DNA of 64,000 nt from Magicicada septendecula (taxonomy: Eukaryota; Arthropoda; Insecta; Hemiptera; Cicadidae), in the NCBI GenBank assembly GCA_034769895.1, contig CM068369.1:428135479-428199478 (forward strand), read 5' to 3'. Shown here in pieces: positions 44,394 to 56,202 of this stretch. The notes under the pieces were generated by a model. It saw only the letters and a list, made by a program, of their open reading frames with translations. It did no database searches and was not told the origin of the DNA. The translations under genes were made by a program, and so were the position numbers. The first letter of the stretch is position 1. Every line of letters starts with the position of its first letter.

Positions 44394-44941
44394 TTATGTG
44401 TTTCTCGGTGTTGGGAAATTTAAAATAGCTGATACCTTATCTGTTGTCGGTTTAATCCCATTGGTCGTTAAACAGTAACCGAGATACTGTATAATATATA
44501 CTGTATAACCGAAAAGAGTTTCGGAAAAATTGCGACTTTTTAAATTAACGGTTATGTTGGCCCTACTTAGATTATCCAACAGGTTTTTCAAATATAGGCC
44601 TACAATGTGCTCCTCTTCATTTTGTGAGAAACATAGAATATCATCAACGTATATGATTGTGTGTTTCTTAACCTCCTCCGTTAGTATGTGGTCAAGTCCC
44701 CTTGCCAGGCTTGTACTTAGGCCAAAAGGCGTCACTTTGAACCTGTAACATCTGCCTTCGTATAAGAAACCTGTATAGTTACGACAGTTCTCCTTTAACG
44801 GAATTTGCCAAAAGCTGTTTGTTAAGTCTATGTGTACATCACTTTTATGTTACTGCATCGTGCTAGAATTTCATTTATCTGCGGCGGTCCTTCATAATCC
44901 GGGATGGTGGTGCTGTTTACTTTCCGGGCATCAAGACACAA
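44394..44941 (-). pseudogene. pol: Gypsy-C reverse transcriptase, cut by element X
   Basis: In the coding sense the fragment starts in LCLDARKVNSTTIPDYEGPP, has a damaged stretch near 44830-44850, then SFWQIPLKENCRNYTGFLYEG and TPFGLSTSLARGLD. It reaches YVDDILCFSQNEEEH and the palm end LGYCLTTNGIKP. The RT fingers before this point are gone because the element X LTR begins at 44942. The catalytic YVDD is intact. Confidence 0.9.
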
Positions 44942-45365
44942 TGTATCCCCTCTTTAAATTTTTTTTTTTTTTTTTTTTTAAGAGGGGCCACTAGATATTT
45001 AAAACTAGGCAGAAGGCCTAAAGAAGCAAAAATGCGCTGGGTCCAGTGAGACGGGACTTGCAATTAAACTCTGCTGTTGAACAAGAATAACAATTTTTAT
45101 TATAGTCATACTTCATATTCTATACATGTGCATATGAATTTCAATTTAAGGTTTATTAATACAATTCAACCTCTAATACTTCTTTATATAATTATAATCC
45201 CTTTCCCAAGTATTTCCATATTCAAAGTAGTTCAAAAATTATTAATATAATTCAACAGTTAATATATCTTCATATAATTAGAGTTAATTTTCCAAGTATT
45301 TTCATATTCATAGTAATTCAAAATTTACTAATGTCATTCAACAGTATATATATTCATATAATTTA
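44942..45365 (-). repeat. element X LTR start region (copy 1)
   Basis: TGTATCCCCTCTTTAAA, a poly-T run, and AGAGGGGCCACTAGATATTTAAAACTAGG recur at 51318, 56205 and 60210 (there TGTAACCCC). The cccctcttt/aagagggg halves are complementary around the poly-T. From about 45157 an 88-bp tandem repeat (ttcatattcatagtaattcaaaat...attcaaca) is present in about 2.5 copies; unit A has one fewer. Confidence 0.8.
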
Positions 45366-46441
45366 AGAAAAGCACATAACATCAATCATCATAGGAATTG
45401 TATAAACATGACATATAAATAATATAATACTCTTTTAAAACCCTTGACATGCAACACATAATCGGACATAGATACACAAATACATATAAATTACAAATAA
45501 AAGATAACAGATTCAACCCGGCAGACAGCCTTATATGAATTCTTACAAAAAAAAACCCATTAACCCATAAGAGTATAATCGAATTCAAAAACTGGACTAA
45601 TTATAAGGACTAGAATTTGCCAATTTCAACTGGCACCGCAGCCTGTACAACTCTCGAGTTACAAATTTATAATTAAAAATTTTGGGCTTGTCCCCTGATG
45701 GTAACTACCCTCACAAGATTAACGTGTCTGTATGGTCTATAAAATAGTAGACTTTCACTTTCTTTTATGCTTTTATGAGAATACAGAATTTTCAAGAAAA
45801 TCCAATTGGAACATAATCACCAGTAAATAAACTATAAACTGAGGTGGATATTATAACCTTACAATTGTAAAATGGAATAGTGAGAACTAGAATAATAACT
45901 TTATATTAAAAACTTAAGAGATCCTGAACTGACTATGGCATTAAAAATAAACCATCATGGATTTAATTATTAAAGAGCCGGAATAATTTTATAAAATTGT
46001 AAAATCTATGATTTAAGCTTTACAACAAAATATAAAAGAATTCACAGAGGGCTGAATCGCCCCGGGCGCAGACATGTGCCCGCACCAGATACAACACATA
46101 ATGACATGTCGAATGCCTGCAGGCAACTGCATCAACAGGTGACGGCCTCAAGTTACAGAACAACGGAAGCCTTAAAACCCTTTAAAAAACCCAACCCCTT
46201 TTTATATTATAATATATACATACATATCAAAAATATCCACATGTTATAGGGACTCAACCCGCCGGTTAAGCCCCAGCATATATAAACTGTACCCACATAA
46301 TTCTGCTAAAATCACCAGTGCAACTCATACCGTAAAAAATAAAATTAATGATGGCCAGACACATTGCCTGCCCCCGGGTTCACAATTCTCTTGAGGCGTA
46401 ATTACATAATGCGTGTTAAACGGATAAAGTTCGTAACCGAC
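45366..46441. repeat. element X 3' region shared by all units
   Basis: This stretch (aagaaaagcacataacatcaatcatc ... gataaagttcgtaaccgac) recurs at about 54725-55830, 58795-59838 and 62803-63845, with few differences, including variable-length poly-A near 45547, 54910 and 58978. No ORF is conserved by more than chance. Confidence 0.9.
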
Positions 46442-48553
46442 TTATGTCCCGATGGACGTGAGCACAATTGTTAACTGAATTTGAGTGAATATGTTTTTTA
46501 CTGGTGAATGGCACAGCACATGGAGTCTTCTTCAACGGCCTAGTGTGTTTTGAAGGCTTAAATGTCACATGCTTTCGTCCAGAAGATGTCTCGGGGCTAC
46601 TGCGACATGCTGAACGGCAGCTTCTCCCTGGCGGCCAGAATCACGAGAGCTCAGTCTTATTTTTCTTTAAGGCATGGTGGCAGATGTATGGCCCCCGAAC
46701 GGAGCGAATCAAGCTTCCAACTAGGTCAGGAACTCTATACATGCGTAATAATAATTAATTCACTGGCCTTCAATTCATAATAAAGGCATGCCACAGCATA
46801 TCAAACTCCAACCGTTCACCATAACTCGTTCTAACATTTTCACAATTAGTTTCTAATTTAAAACGCTATGACACACTCAAGGCCTCAACGCTACATAATT
46901 ATAGAATTATGTACATATTGTAAATCAGAAAATAACGAGGGTATGCTCAATTTAACAAACTCAAACAGGCATGTGCCATACCGCATCACGTGCTCACCCA
47001 CAGTTTGTAAAGTTCGCCATAAAATAACAGAATAACTTTCTTTACGCCCCTTTTGTACAATTGAAATGATTGTATGTAGCTTATAAAATAAAATATTTTA
47101 GTCTTTATTAATATTTGAAATTACTTGAATAATCAGCCCTTAACCTGTCCGCCACGTGGCCACTTTTAAAACATTATCAACACGCATCCACTTTAATTTT
47201 AGGTTAAATATAAATCTTTTACACTAAAATGACCAAAATATATTCAACAGACTTACCGGGAGATCACTTAGAGCTTAAGTAAGCATGAGGATAGCGAATA
47301 TATAATGATCAAAACGACACGCACCGCCAGGCAGATAGCTGCTTATACGCCGCCGGCCAAATCTGGACTGACCAGTCCTTGCGCTGAGAAAGCTGAATAC
47401 GCTAATTAGTCACCAGAGTGCGTTGACATCCGGTAGGACACGCAATCGTACATCTTAACGACGCCTATTTACGCGTTAGCAAGAACGAAAACGGCTGACA
47501 AATATATTAATATAAAGCCCCTTATAGACACACCGAGTTTTTCCCAAAAACACGGCACAACAATCGCACCCCCACCCCAAAAGGCAACATGGTTGCCTCA
47601 CACTTGATCTCAGGGGTACTCTGAAGAGTACCCCTATAGTCTTTCCAAACACGGGTATTCATTGGTGTTAGCAGTAGTCCTCGCTCTCAGGAGAACAGAA
47701 AAAATCTCACACCACTGCGGCCATTCCCATGCGACCCTCTCCGCCATGCTGACTCCACGGGACCGCCCCAACACGTCACCCTCTCTGATGACCACCACCT
47801 ACCTCTACTGCGGCCACTCACATACCGGTCCGAAGACCAAACAAAGTATCACTAACCTTGGTATGTGAGTGACCGTACTACACTTCTCGTCCACCTCTTG
47901 GACCGACCAGCCATATGTACCAACACAAGGCATCACCATCCTTGCCATATGGCTGGCCCACATCCCTACTCTAGGGCGGACGGCCCCGCTTAGCCAGACA
48001 GAGAAGACCGCATAGAGGGCACGCGAACATCAATCCCATCATTTACTCGTTCGAATACACCATAACTAAAGGGGGTTTACTTCTCTACAGCACCGTCTAC
48101 ACCCTTTCTCTCTCAACGGAAAAGAAACACCGAGGAAATCAAGCGGCGAATGCGGCATGGCTCGGACCCTACAATAATCAACCATCAATCTACAACAATG
48201 AACAACGAAACAACGCCACACTATCACTCCATCATAACTTCTCAAAACAGGGGAAACTGATGATCTCCAAGAGACCACAATCCAAGGGTACACTCTCGGC
48301 AAACTCTCTAACTCCTTTTTGATTTTTTTATATGTTTTTCTTAGGGGAGGGGTAGGAAAATCGGGAAGATGAAAAGGGTAAGGATAATTGAAAGGTCAAT
48401 AGCTAGGACTAAGGGTAAGGACATGGCTCCCTCCGGAAATAAGAATGAATGGAGGAAACCAAGGCTCGCGTGGGCAGGGGCGCAACCCTGAAGTAGACGA
48501 ACACCACTGGGACTGTGGGGAACATCTACCCGCTACCCGTTAACCGCTTCTTC
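46442..48553. other. unit-1-specific non-coding region of element X
   Basis: GC-richer than its surroundings (especially 47330-48120), absent from the other units. It has no recognised protein but contains four consecutive stem-loops (47582-47956). An ORF at 46504-46758 lacks any known motif and is probably chance. Confidence 0.6.
47582..47956. other. cluster of four stem-loops
   Basis: Perfect stems: 47582-47588/47592-47598 (aggcaac/gttgcct, 3-nt loop); 47612-47621/47626-47635 (aggggtactc/gagtacccct, 4-nt loop tgaa); 47815-47826/47860-47871 (cactcacatacc/ggtatgtgagtg, 33-nt loop); 47907-47917/47946-47956 (ccagccatatg/catatggctgg, 28-nt loop). All four are self-contained and in series, which is unlikely by chance. 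Confidence 0.85.
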
Positions 48554-49980
48554 TCACCTTTCTATGACGAAGTTAGGTACTCGTTCCTTTCGTACACCAC
48601 TCTCTGAGAAACTATCTCGTGTTGAGCTGTACTGATTTGTTTCTTCTGAATCAGAATCAAGGCAACTTACTTCACTACTTTCACTCCGCTTGGGATTACC
48701 CTCAACATCTAAATACTCTGCTTCTGCCTCCCCTGCTTCTCTTTCTTCCTCTTCCACTTCTACCATTTCCACACTTTCGTCCCCATAATTCAAATCACCA
48801 TCATGACACTGCACCTCCTCACCATCTTCCAGTTGCTCCTCTGATCCATCTTCAACAGCATCTTCACCCAGCTTCTCACCAATTTCTGCACCACCTTCGT
48901 CACCGGCTCCTTCACCAACCTCATTTTCGTCCTCCTTTTCATCAACACGTTCATGATCTTATTTAAATTTTCATCATCATCAACATCATCGCCATCACGT
49001 CCACTACCACCATCCGAACACTGCACATCTTCCTCATCCTTTAGTTGCTCCTCTGGTCCACCCGAAACTTCTTTCCGTTCCTCAGAACTCTCAGGACTAC
49101 ATACAGAAGGCGTCTGTACATCTTCACACTCTACATCATTCTCACTCGCACACTCCACAACGCTGCCACCAAATTCCTCCTCAACTTCTACCTCATCTCC
49201 TTCCACCACACTTGCGGCATGGACATCCCCGTGTCCATCCGCAACCTCAGAAACCTTTGCAGCTTGGACATCCCCGTGTCCATCCGCAAACTCAGACTCT
49301 TCAGTCTCCCTAACACCTATAACTATACTTCACTGTGCAGCATCTGCAGACCGCTCTTCTGCCTCTTCTTTCGATTCCTCTCCTTGACCACCTTCAGCAA
49401 CTATATCGTCCTCAACATTTCCCACCCTGGAATCCAGCTGTCCAGGTCCATGTGCAATGTCTAAATTACATTCTACTGGCGATGGTAAAGCTACACCATC
49501 AAGTGACTTCTCACATCCCTGCGTAGGCGATGATGATGTTACAGGATCTGGATCCCTCATGAACCGAGACCGAGATGGAGATACCGGAACAAATTCTGCG
49601 GCATCTGGATTCAACTGTGACGTCACCTCTGAGTCCTCTAGCTCCGTATTAACAGACGTGTTCTTGTTGTCTTGTGTTGATCCACCGAAATAATTCCCCT
49701 CTTCTTCGTTCTCTTCACTTTCTTCATCCAAAACTCTATTAGGCACTTGCAATACATCTGGAACGTTTAAATTTCACCCTTTTCCAAATAGGAATAACGC
49801 CTTGCTACAGGCTCCCTACTGGCCGATGTTGGTTCCCTAATATAACTTCTTCTTCCCCTGTTAATTTCATACTTATTTATTTTCTCTGCTGTAACTGTTG
49901 TTACCGTCTTCTCACTTGCCACCCCCTTGAAGCTTTCAACTTCCGGAATATTCAGTTTTTCTTACAGTTTCTTGTGTTCT
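48554..49980 (-). pseudogene. acidic C-terminal region of the element X Gag protein
   Basis: Reading on from Gag in shifted frames gives KLNIPEVESFKGVASEKT, a basic stretch INRGRRSYIREP, then a very long Glu/Asp-rich tail to FVIER at 48554. One TGA (about 49330) and one frameshift (about 48960) break it. Internal repeats are visible: EVADGHGDV-AA occurs twice near 49220-49290, and SEEQLEDGEEVQCHDGD resembles PEEQLKDEEDVQCSDGG. Such a tail is unusual for a retrotransposon Gag, which more often ends in basic zinc knuckles. It is inferred to belong to one polyprotein because the residue pattern continues across the breaks. Confidence 0.65.
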
Positions 49981-50628
49981 CCACCAACCACCCTGTTTGT
50001 CCTTTTTAGCTCTTCCTAATAAACTACTTGAGTCTTGGACATCTCTAGCAGCTCTTCCCCGGGACTCGTCATTCGCCTGGACCCTTCTGGCATACGCACA
50101 CCACCGGTGCAGGTCCGCAAAACAACGTGGAGGATCTGCAAAGACCAGCCGGGATCTCTCTTGGGGAGTCAGCCCTTCTCGTATTACCTGTATAACTTCC
50201 GTCTCGGGGAACTCCAACCTTAATACCCGGGCAGCTTTCCTTATATCGTGCACGAAGTCCCCCAATGCCTCTCCGTTGGCCTGTAGGCGATAGAATAACT
50301 TAAACTTCAGCTGTGCACGTCGTCGATGGGGTATGAAGAAGTCCAACACTTCCCCATGGAAAGCGTGGACACTGCCGCCCCGACGGAGAGTGTTGGTGAC
50401 CAGCCCAGCCAACGAACCCCGGCAATACGGGTATATAAGGGACAAGACCTCCCCATCGGCCACCCCCGGGAAATCTGCCAACTGCAGGACCAGGTCCAAG
50501 AAAACCAGCAGCTTGTCCTCATCTACTCCATTCACCACCGAAAGTTTCTGGAGAACGCCTGAAATGGGGTGGGGCAATCTCTGATAGCATACCGCCGCCA
50601 GAATTGCACAATTCACAACACACAACAA
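49936..50628 (-). CDS. gag: element X Gag-like capsid protein
   Basis: A 230-codon frame with a typical Ty3/gypsy-like capsid arrangement: DKLLVFLDLVLQLADFP, IYPYCRGSLAGLVTNTL, FFIPHRRRAQLKFKLFYRLQ, NGEALGDFVHDIRKAARVL, VIQVIREGLTPQERSRLVF and FADLHRWCAYARRVQ. These match in order the paired capsid N- and C-lobes of retrotransposon Gag (the fold also used by Arc). The TTG start shown by the frame is not credible. A real start may lie at a spliced exon or upstream in a changed frame; a splice-acceptor-like tatcag precedes RLPHPISG. It ends WWRTQETVRK just before the shift into the acidic tail. There is no zinc knuckle. Present only in unit 1. Confidence 0.75.
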   Translation of the reverse strand: MLCVVNCAILAAVCYQRLPHPISGVLQKLSVVNGVDEDKLLVFLDLVLQLADFPGVADGEVLSLIYPYCRGSLAGLVTNTLRRGGSVHAFHGEVLDFFIPHRRRAQLKFKLFYRLQANGEALGDFVHDIRKAARVLRLEFPETEVIQVIREGLTPQERSRLVFADPPRCFADLHRWCAYARRVQANDESRGRAARDVQDSSSLLGRAKKDKQGGWWRTQETVRKTEYSGS

Positions 50629-51303
50629 TTAAATATAAATTCCAATGAAACACCTAACACAAACGTAACTTACAAAACATTGTCACAAAGAATCAGGAAA
50701 AACTCGAGTACTCAACTTCCTTCGAGCGACCCCCGGGTTCCTTAGCGCTGTGGAAACCTGACCCACTCCAGAACTAGCTCTCTCTCAGACACACAAGAAG
50801 AGAAACCTCGTACATCAGACACTAACACCGTACATAAGACCAACAACACCTAACACCTAGCACAACATCACATTTCACGAGAAAATTTTTTTTTACAACT
50901 TCAAATGGTGAATTTTGCCGGTACGCCTAACAGTACCGACCTTCGTTCGGACCATACCGCATCCGGCTAAACTCACGCGCTATAATTCGACCTCGAATTA
51001 CTAATACCGTCTACTCCCCATGCAACGCTCAAGACTACCGGCAGTTCAAGTCGCAAAAGAAAACAATCCCAACTAAAAACGCATTCCACGTGGCGGCACC
51101 AGGTTTACAATTTCAAACAGGGAACAATTATTCATTCACATAATAAGTTATACACAATAACAATATATATAACCCAACATGATACAAGCATAGATGTTAA
51201 TCTTTGAGAAAATATTTAAAGTTCCAATTTGCCAGAACTATTCCCGAGTTTGCAAGCCCCGTCACACCAAAGGACCCACGGGTTCAACCCTAAATCTAAC
51301 CAC
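50629..51303 (-). other. element X 5' leader region
   Basis: In the coding sense this follows the primer site: TTAGATTTAGGGTTGAACCC..., and includes a TGGTGCCGCCACGTGG string (51085-51104). It is repeated in units A-C from about 50941 onward. No ORF is seen. Confidence 0.6.
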
Positions 51304-51315
51304 GCTCTGCTACCA
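51304..51315 (-). promoter_or_regulatory. element X primer-binding site (initiator tRNA-Met), unit 1
   Basis: In the coding sense TGGTAGCAGAGC, the exact complement of the metazoan initiator tRNA-Met 3' end. It lies two bases from the LTR end ...GGGGTTACA. The same site is at 56191-56202 and 60196-60207. Confidence 0.88.
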
Positions 51316-51657
51316 TTTGTAACCCCTCTTTAAAAAAATTTTTTTTGCCTTATAAATTTTTTTTTAAAGAGGTGCCACTAGATATTTAAAACTAGGCAGA
51401 AGGCCTAGAGAAGCAAAAATGCGCTGGGTCGACTGAGACGGGACTTGCAATGAAACTCTGCTGTTGAACAACAATAACAATTTTTATTATAGTCATACTT
51501 CATATAGTATATACATGTGCATATGAATTTCAATTTAAGGTTTATTAATACAATTCAACCTCTAATACTTCTTTATATAATTATAATCCCTTTTCCAAGT
51601 ATTTTCATATGCATAGTAATTCAAAATTTACTAATGTCATTCAACAGTATATATATA

Positions 51658-53308
51658 TTATAACATCACCAAATTCAGATAAATTTTGATAACAATAAGT
51701 ATGTATAAGAAATGCTAAATAATACTATATTTGAATAAATAAATAATGTGGAGAGTAAAAAATATAAATAAAAGGTAATTAACATGGAAGGAGAGGGAGT
51801 AATAAACCAAAAGTGATTAATAAAGAAACTCAAGTAATAGACTGACAGACAAACGACATTGACCCAACCCCAGAGATTGGCCACTTAAGAAACCAAAATA
51901 AAGAAAACTAGACGAATGAAGTAGAAGAAGAATTAAAACCAAGAGAGAACAAACTCACGAGGAAGAAAACAAAGTGAAACACGTCAAGAAACTAGACAAG
52001 AAAAAATAGAGAAGGGAGAAATAATGTAATCCAAAATAATAAAGATAATGAAAACGGTCAAGAACCAAACTTATTAATGAATGTTAATATTGATTGAATG
52101 ACAATTATAAATAATCAGTAATATAAAACAATAGATAAAAGTACACTAACCAAAGAGTTAGGGATATATGTAATTTGTTAACAAAGAAAGACATAATATT
52201 AATAATTTTATATAGATAGTGTGTAGAGAAAGAGAATAAAATGATGAGAAATAAATGGAAGTTGAACTAGTGAAAGTGATTTATCCTAGAGTGATATAAT
52301 ACAAAAGAAACACTAAGTAAATTATAATGAACACTAAATAATTTAAGAAAGTGCAAGTGAATAAGAAATAAAAATATTGCCTGTGATAAAAATAGTAAGA
52401 GGAGAGTAGGCTAAGATAAAGACTTAGTAAAATAACCTATGTTTAAGTTTTAAGAGTGAACAATAACATTTAACAAAGTTACAATGAATAATATTTAGAA
52501 TGGAACATTGATTCAGTAAATAATAAACACTAAGTAGTGATATTCACTGTGATGACTAGGAAATAGTATTGTTATAACTTAAGAATGTATTGTAAAGGTT
52601 TAAAGGTGTGATTCACAAGGACAGGTAATAAAATGATGTTCACATGGAAGGGAGAGCAAAAAGCATTAGAAAATAAGTATGTATTAACATTAAGTAAATA
52701 CCCATGTTATAAGGGAAGTTTAATGAAAAAAGTTCAATAGAGGTGAGATTGTTTAGCACCAGAACAACAAATAAGAAATAATAAGTTGTATAAATTATTG
52801 TTTATGAATTGGATATGGCTGTAAGAATCATACAGACCATAGACCTAGATGTTATATGTTATATTGGAAATGAATAGTAAATAATTAGCCAGTAATATTG
52901 AATAACGCAATTGTTACATACAAAGATCACAAAAAGACTAAAGTAAAACACCTCCAGAGACATTAAACCTAATTATAAAAGCAAAATAACGATTTAGGAC
53001 TAAATGAAATATATTGTGTATGAAGCCATAAAAATCCAGTAATGGCTACTTAAATGTGAAACAGGCCTAACAGTCAAACATAAACAATTACTGATTGTAT
53101 AAAAATCACCATGTAATGGACAAATCCAAGGTGACTAATTCACCAAGGATGAATGGTAATTATTATTAAAAACAAATTATTAAATTAAGGAATTATATAA
53201 ACAGAGAAATGTAATTAGTAAGTATGAAATTAACTATAAACTTAGAAAACTTGAAAAAACCCAATATTGTGGGATACCAAAATAATCTTTGTGAGAAAAT
53301 ATGACAGT
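51658..53308 (+). repeat. unit-A-specific 5' part of element Y LTR
   Basis: Purine-rich, A-dominated plus strand with no ORF or known motif. It starts about taacatcaccaaattcag and joins common element Y sequence at gacaaatagataataa (53309). In units B and C this place is taken by an unrelated 726-bp segment starting TGTAACGTAACAG. Confidence 0.7.
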
Positions 53309-54502
53309 GACAAATAGATAATAATTAAGAAGGAAGATAAGAGGAGGAAGGAAGTCAGAAGATATAGGAAGATTTGAAAGGAATTCAAATATTGATAACA
53401 ATGTATTCATGTCGAACTCGCCCAATGAAATTAATGATGTAACCATGGAAACGACGGTTTGACGAGGTAATTACCGTTGAATACAATTACTTGAAAAGTG
53501 ACGCTCACGCAAACCAGGAGCGAAAATTCTGTACAACATATTTTCATATTTAAAACATCTTAAAAGTAAAATAATGTATAGAAATTGATCGTAAAGAAGT
53601 CTGATGAATACTGAACACCATTACCAGATGGAGAAGACGTTTAATTGAAGACGAAATATCTAAATAAATCCAAACAACTGTGGAAAAGATGCCAAAGCTT
53701 GAATAAAGAACAAATGAATTATATTGATACCACAATCCTTCCTTCCCGACCTACAGAGTAATTCCGTACTACAACGCTGTTAAGTATCAGTTAAATTATT
53801 TCAACTTCCAAAAAATAAACGCACTTTGAATATTTCTCAATATATGTTGAATACCACTGAATCACTTTTATTCTCTTGCAAGGATTAAATCGTAATATTA
53901 AGACACTGAAAATTTGTTAAACTATAGAACTAACCTCATATTTATGTACGACTTTTAAACCACTTGTACGACACTCAAACAAACCAATTACCATTACACA
54001 TTACCGTACTTAAGGAAAAAACATTGTAAGGTTGTGTATTTTTAATATTGTAATTGCATCTGAATCTTTTAACGTGGCCAAAAGACCTCACAACCATCGA
54101 ACGAAATATTTGTTGATTGGCATAATAACACGCCATGCTGTGTTTATTTGTATTCAAAATCGATTGGTTAACCCTTGAGTAGAGTCTTATAAAGAATTAT
54201 CCGGTCCAGAATTGTATATAAAAAATTAATTACAACTTGTGTCTATAAAATATTAACTTCAAATTAATAATAAATCCATACTGTGTGTGTTAAATTGTGT
54301 TTTATTTTCATTAGAAAAGTGTATGTTTAAAATTATAATGTATAGCGAATGTTTCTGATGCGACGCCTAGCGCGCAAGTAGCGAATACTGTAACTGCTCA
54401 CTCGATTAACAAAAATTGAGAAAAGGCGGGACGGATTGAATTCGTCGCATCGTTCGAATAAAACATTGATAAGGAGACAATTTTAATTGTTTTATACCAA
54501 CA
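53309..54502 (+). repeat. element Y LTR 3' portion, unit A
   Basis: Nearly identical to 57372-58565 and 61379-62572. It ends taccaaca before the primer site TGGCGCCACCCGGGGATT at 54506. Small minus-strand ORFs inside it recur in every unit simply because the DNA is repeated. Confidence 0.85.
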
Positions 54503-54910
54503 ATTTGGCGCCACCCGGGGATTATCCACTACGTTTGAACCTCAGATCGGGACCACGATACCTGGTCACCAGTACGTTCGCTACGGACCCAAACATCGTG
54601 AGTTACATCGCCATACGAGGACGAAGTGGTAAAAAACACAGACACAATTTACACTCAGACACATTGTTATATTTTACAGAGGTATATTAAAGAAGAAGCA
54701 CGAGTTGGGTGATAATATTCAAATAATTTAAGAAAAGCACATAACATCAATCATCATAGGAATTGTGTAAACATAACATATAAATAATATAATACTCTTT
54801 TAAAACCCTTGACATGCAACACATAATCGGACATAGATACTCAAATACATATAAATTACAAATAAAAGATAACAGATTCAACCCGGCAGACAGCCTTATA
54901 TGAATTCTTA

Positions 54911-54944
<34 letters not shown>

Positions 54945-56190
54945 ATTAACCCATAAGAGTATAATCGAATTCAAAATCTGGACTAATTATAAGGACTAGA
55001 ATTTGCCAATTTCAACTGGCACCGCAGCCTGTACAACTCTCGAGTTACAAATTTATAATTAAAAATTTTGGGCTTGTCCCCTGATGGTAACTACCCTCAC
55101 AAGATTAACGTGTCTGTATGGTCTATAAAATAGTAGACTTTCACTTTCTTTTATGCTTTTATGAGAATACAGAATTTTCAAGAAAATCCAATTGGAACAT
55201 AATCACCAGTAAATAAACTATAAACTGAGGAGGATATTATAACCTTACAATTGTAAAATGGAATAGTGAGAACTAGAATAATAACTTTATATTAAAAACT
55301 TAAGAGATCCTGAACTGACTATGGCATTAAAAATAAACCATCATGGATTTAATTATTAAAGAGCCGGAATAATTTTATAAAATTGTAGAATCTATGATTT
55401 AAGCTTTACAACAAAATATAAAAGAATTCACAGAGGGCTGAATGGCCCCGGGCGCAGACATGTGCCCGCACCAGATACAACACATAATGACATGTCGAAT
55501 GCCTGCAGGCAACTGCATCAACAGGTGACGGCCTCAAGTTACAGAACAACGGAACCCTTAACACCCTAAAAAAAACCCAACCCCTTTTTATATTATAATA
55601 TATACATACACATAAAAAATATCCACATGTTATAGGGACTCAACCCGCCGGTTAAGCCCCAGCATATATAAACTGTACCCACATAATTCTGCTAAAATCA
55701 CCAGTGCAACTCATACCGTAAAAAAATAAAATTAATGATGGCCAGACACATTGCCTGCCCCCGGGTTCACAATTCTCTTGAGGCGTAATTACATAATGAG
55801 AGTTAAACGGATAAAGTTCGTAACCGACTTTCGATCGTGCCATACCACATCCCGCTAAACTCACGCGCTATAATTCGACCTCGAATTACTAATACCGTCT
55901 ACTCCCCATGCAACGCTCAAGACTACCGGCAGTTCAAGTCGCAAAAGAAAACAACCCCAACTAAAAACGCAGCCACGTGGCGGCACCAGGTTTACAATTT
56001 CAAACAGGCGAACAATTATTCATTCTCATAATATACACAATAACAATATATATATATAACCCTACATGATAGAAGCATAGATGTTAATCTTTGAGAAAAT
56101 ATTTAAAGTTCCAATTTGCCAGAACTATTCCCGAGTTTGCAAGCCTCGTCACACCAAAGGACCCACGGGTTCAATCCTAAATCTAACCAC

Positions 56191-56202
56191 GCTCTGCTAC
56201 CA
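56191..56202 (-). promoter_or_regulatory. element X primer-binding site, unit A
   Basis: Same 12-base initiator tRNA-Met complement as 51304-51315, next to the LTR start at 56205. Confidence 0.88.

Larger units (their letters stand above)
44942..51317 (-). mobile_element. element X, unit 1 (longest copy of tandem LTR array)
   Basis: It begins at TGTATCCCCTCTTTAAA inside Gypsy-C and ends at the next LTR start (51318). In the coding (minus) sense, the right side has a primer-binding site complementary to initiator tRNA-Met, then leader, a Gag-like ORF with acidic tail (50628-48554), about 2 kb of non-coding DNA and the 3' LTR region. No protease, RT or integrase is present, so it depends on other elements. 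The LTR inner boundary could not be fixed. Confidence 0.75.

Noticed and set aside
44942..44985. Poly-T read as a poly(A) tail of a minus-strand non-LTR element
   Set aside because: The same tract is internal to a repeated TGTAACCCC...LTR edge next to a tRNA-Met primer site, so an LTR element explains it better.
45157..45365. Direct repeats as a CRISPR-like array
   Set aside because: Only 2-3 AT-rich 88-bp copies without unique spacers, in a eukaryotic transposon; an ordinary tandem repeat.
48619..49693. Plus-strand ORFs rich in Ser, Pro and His
   Set aside because: They are antisense shadows of the acidic element X reading frame.
53550..54157. Short minus-strand ORFs repeated in every array unit
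   Set aside because: Conserved only because the DNA is tandemly repeated; they lie in an LTR and have no motif or start context.
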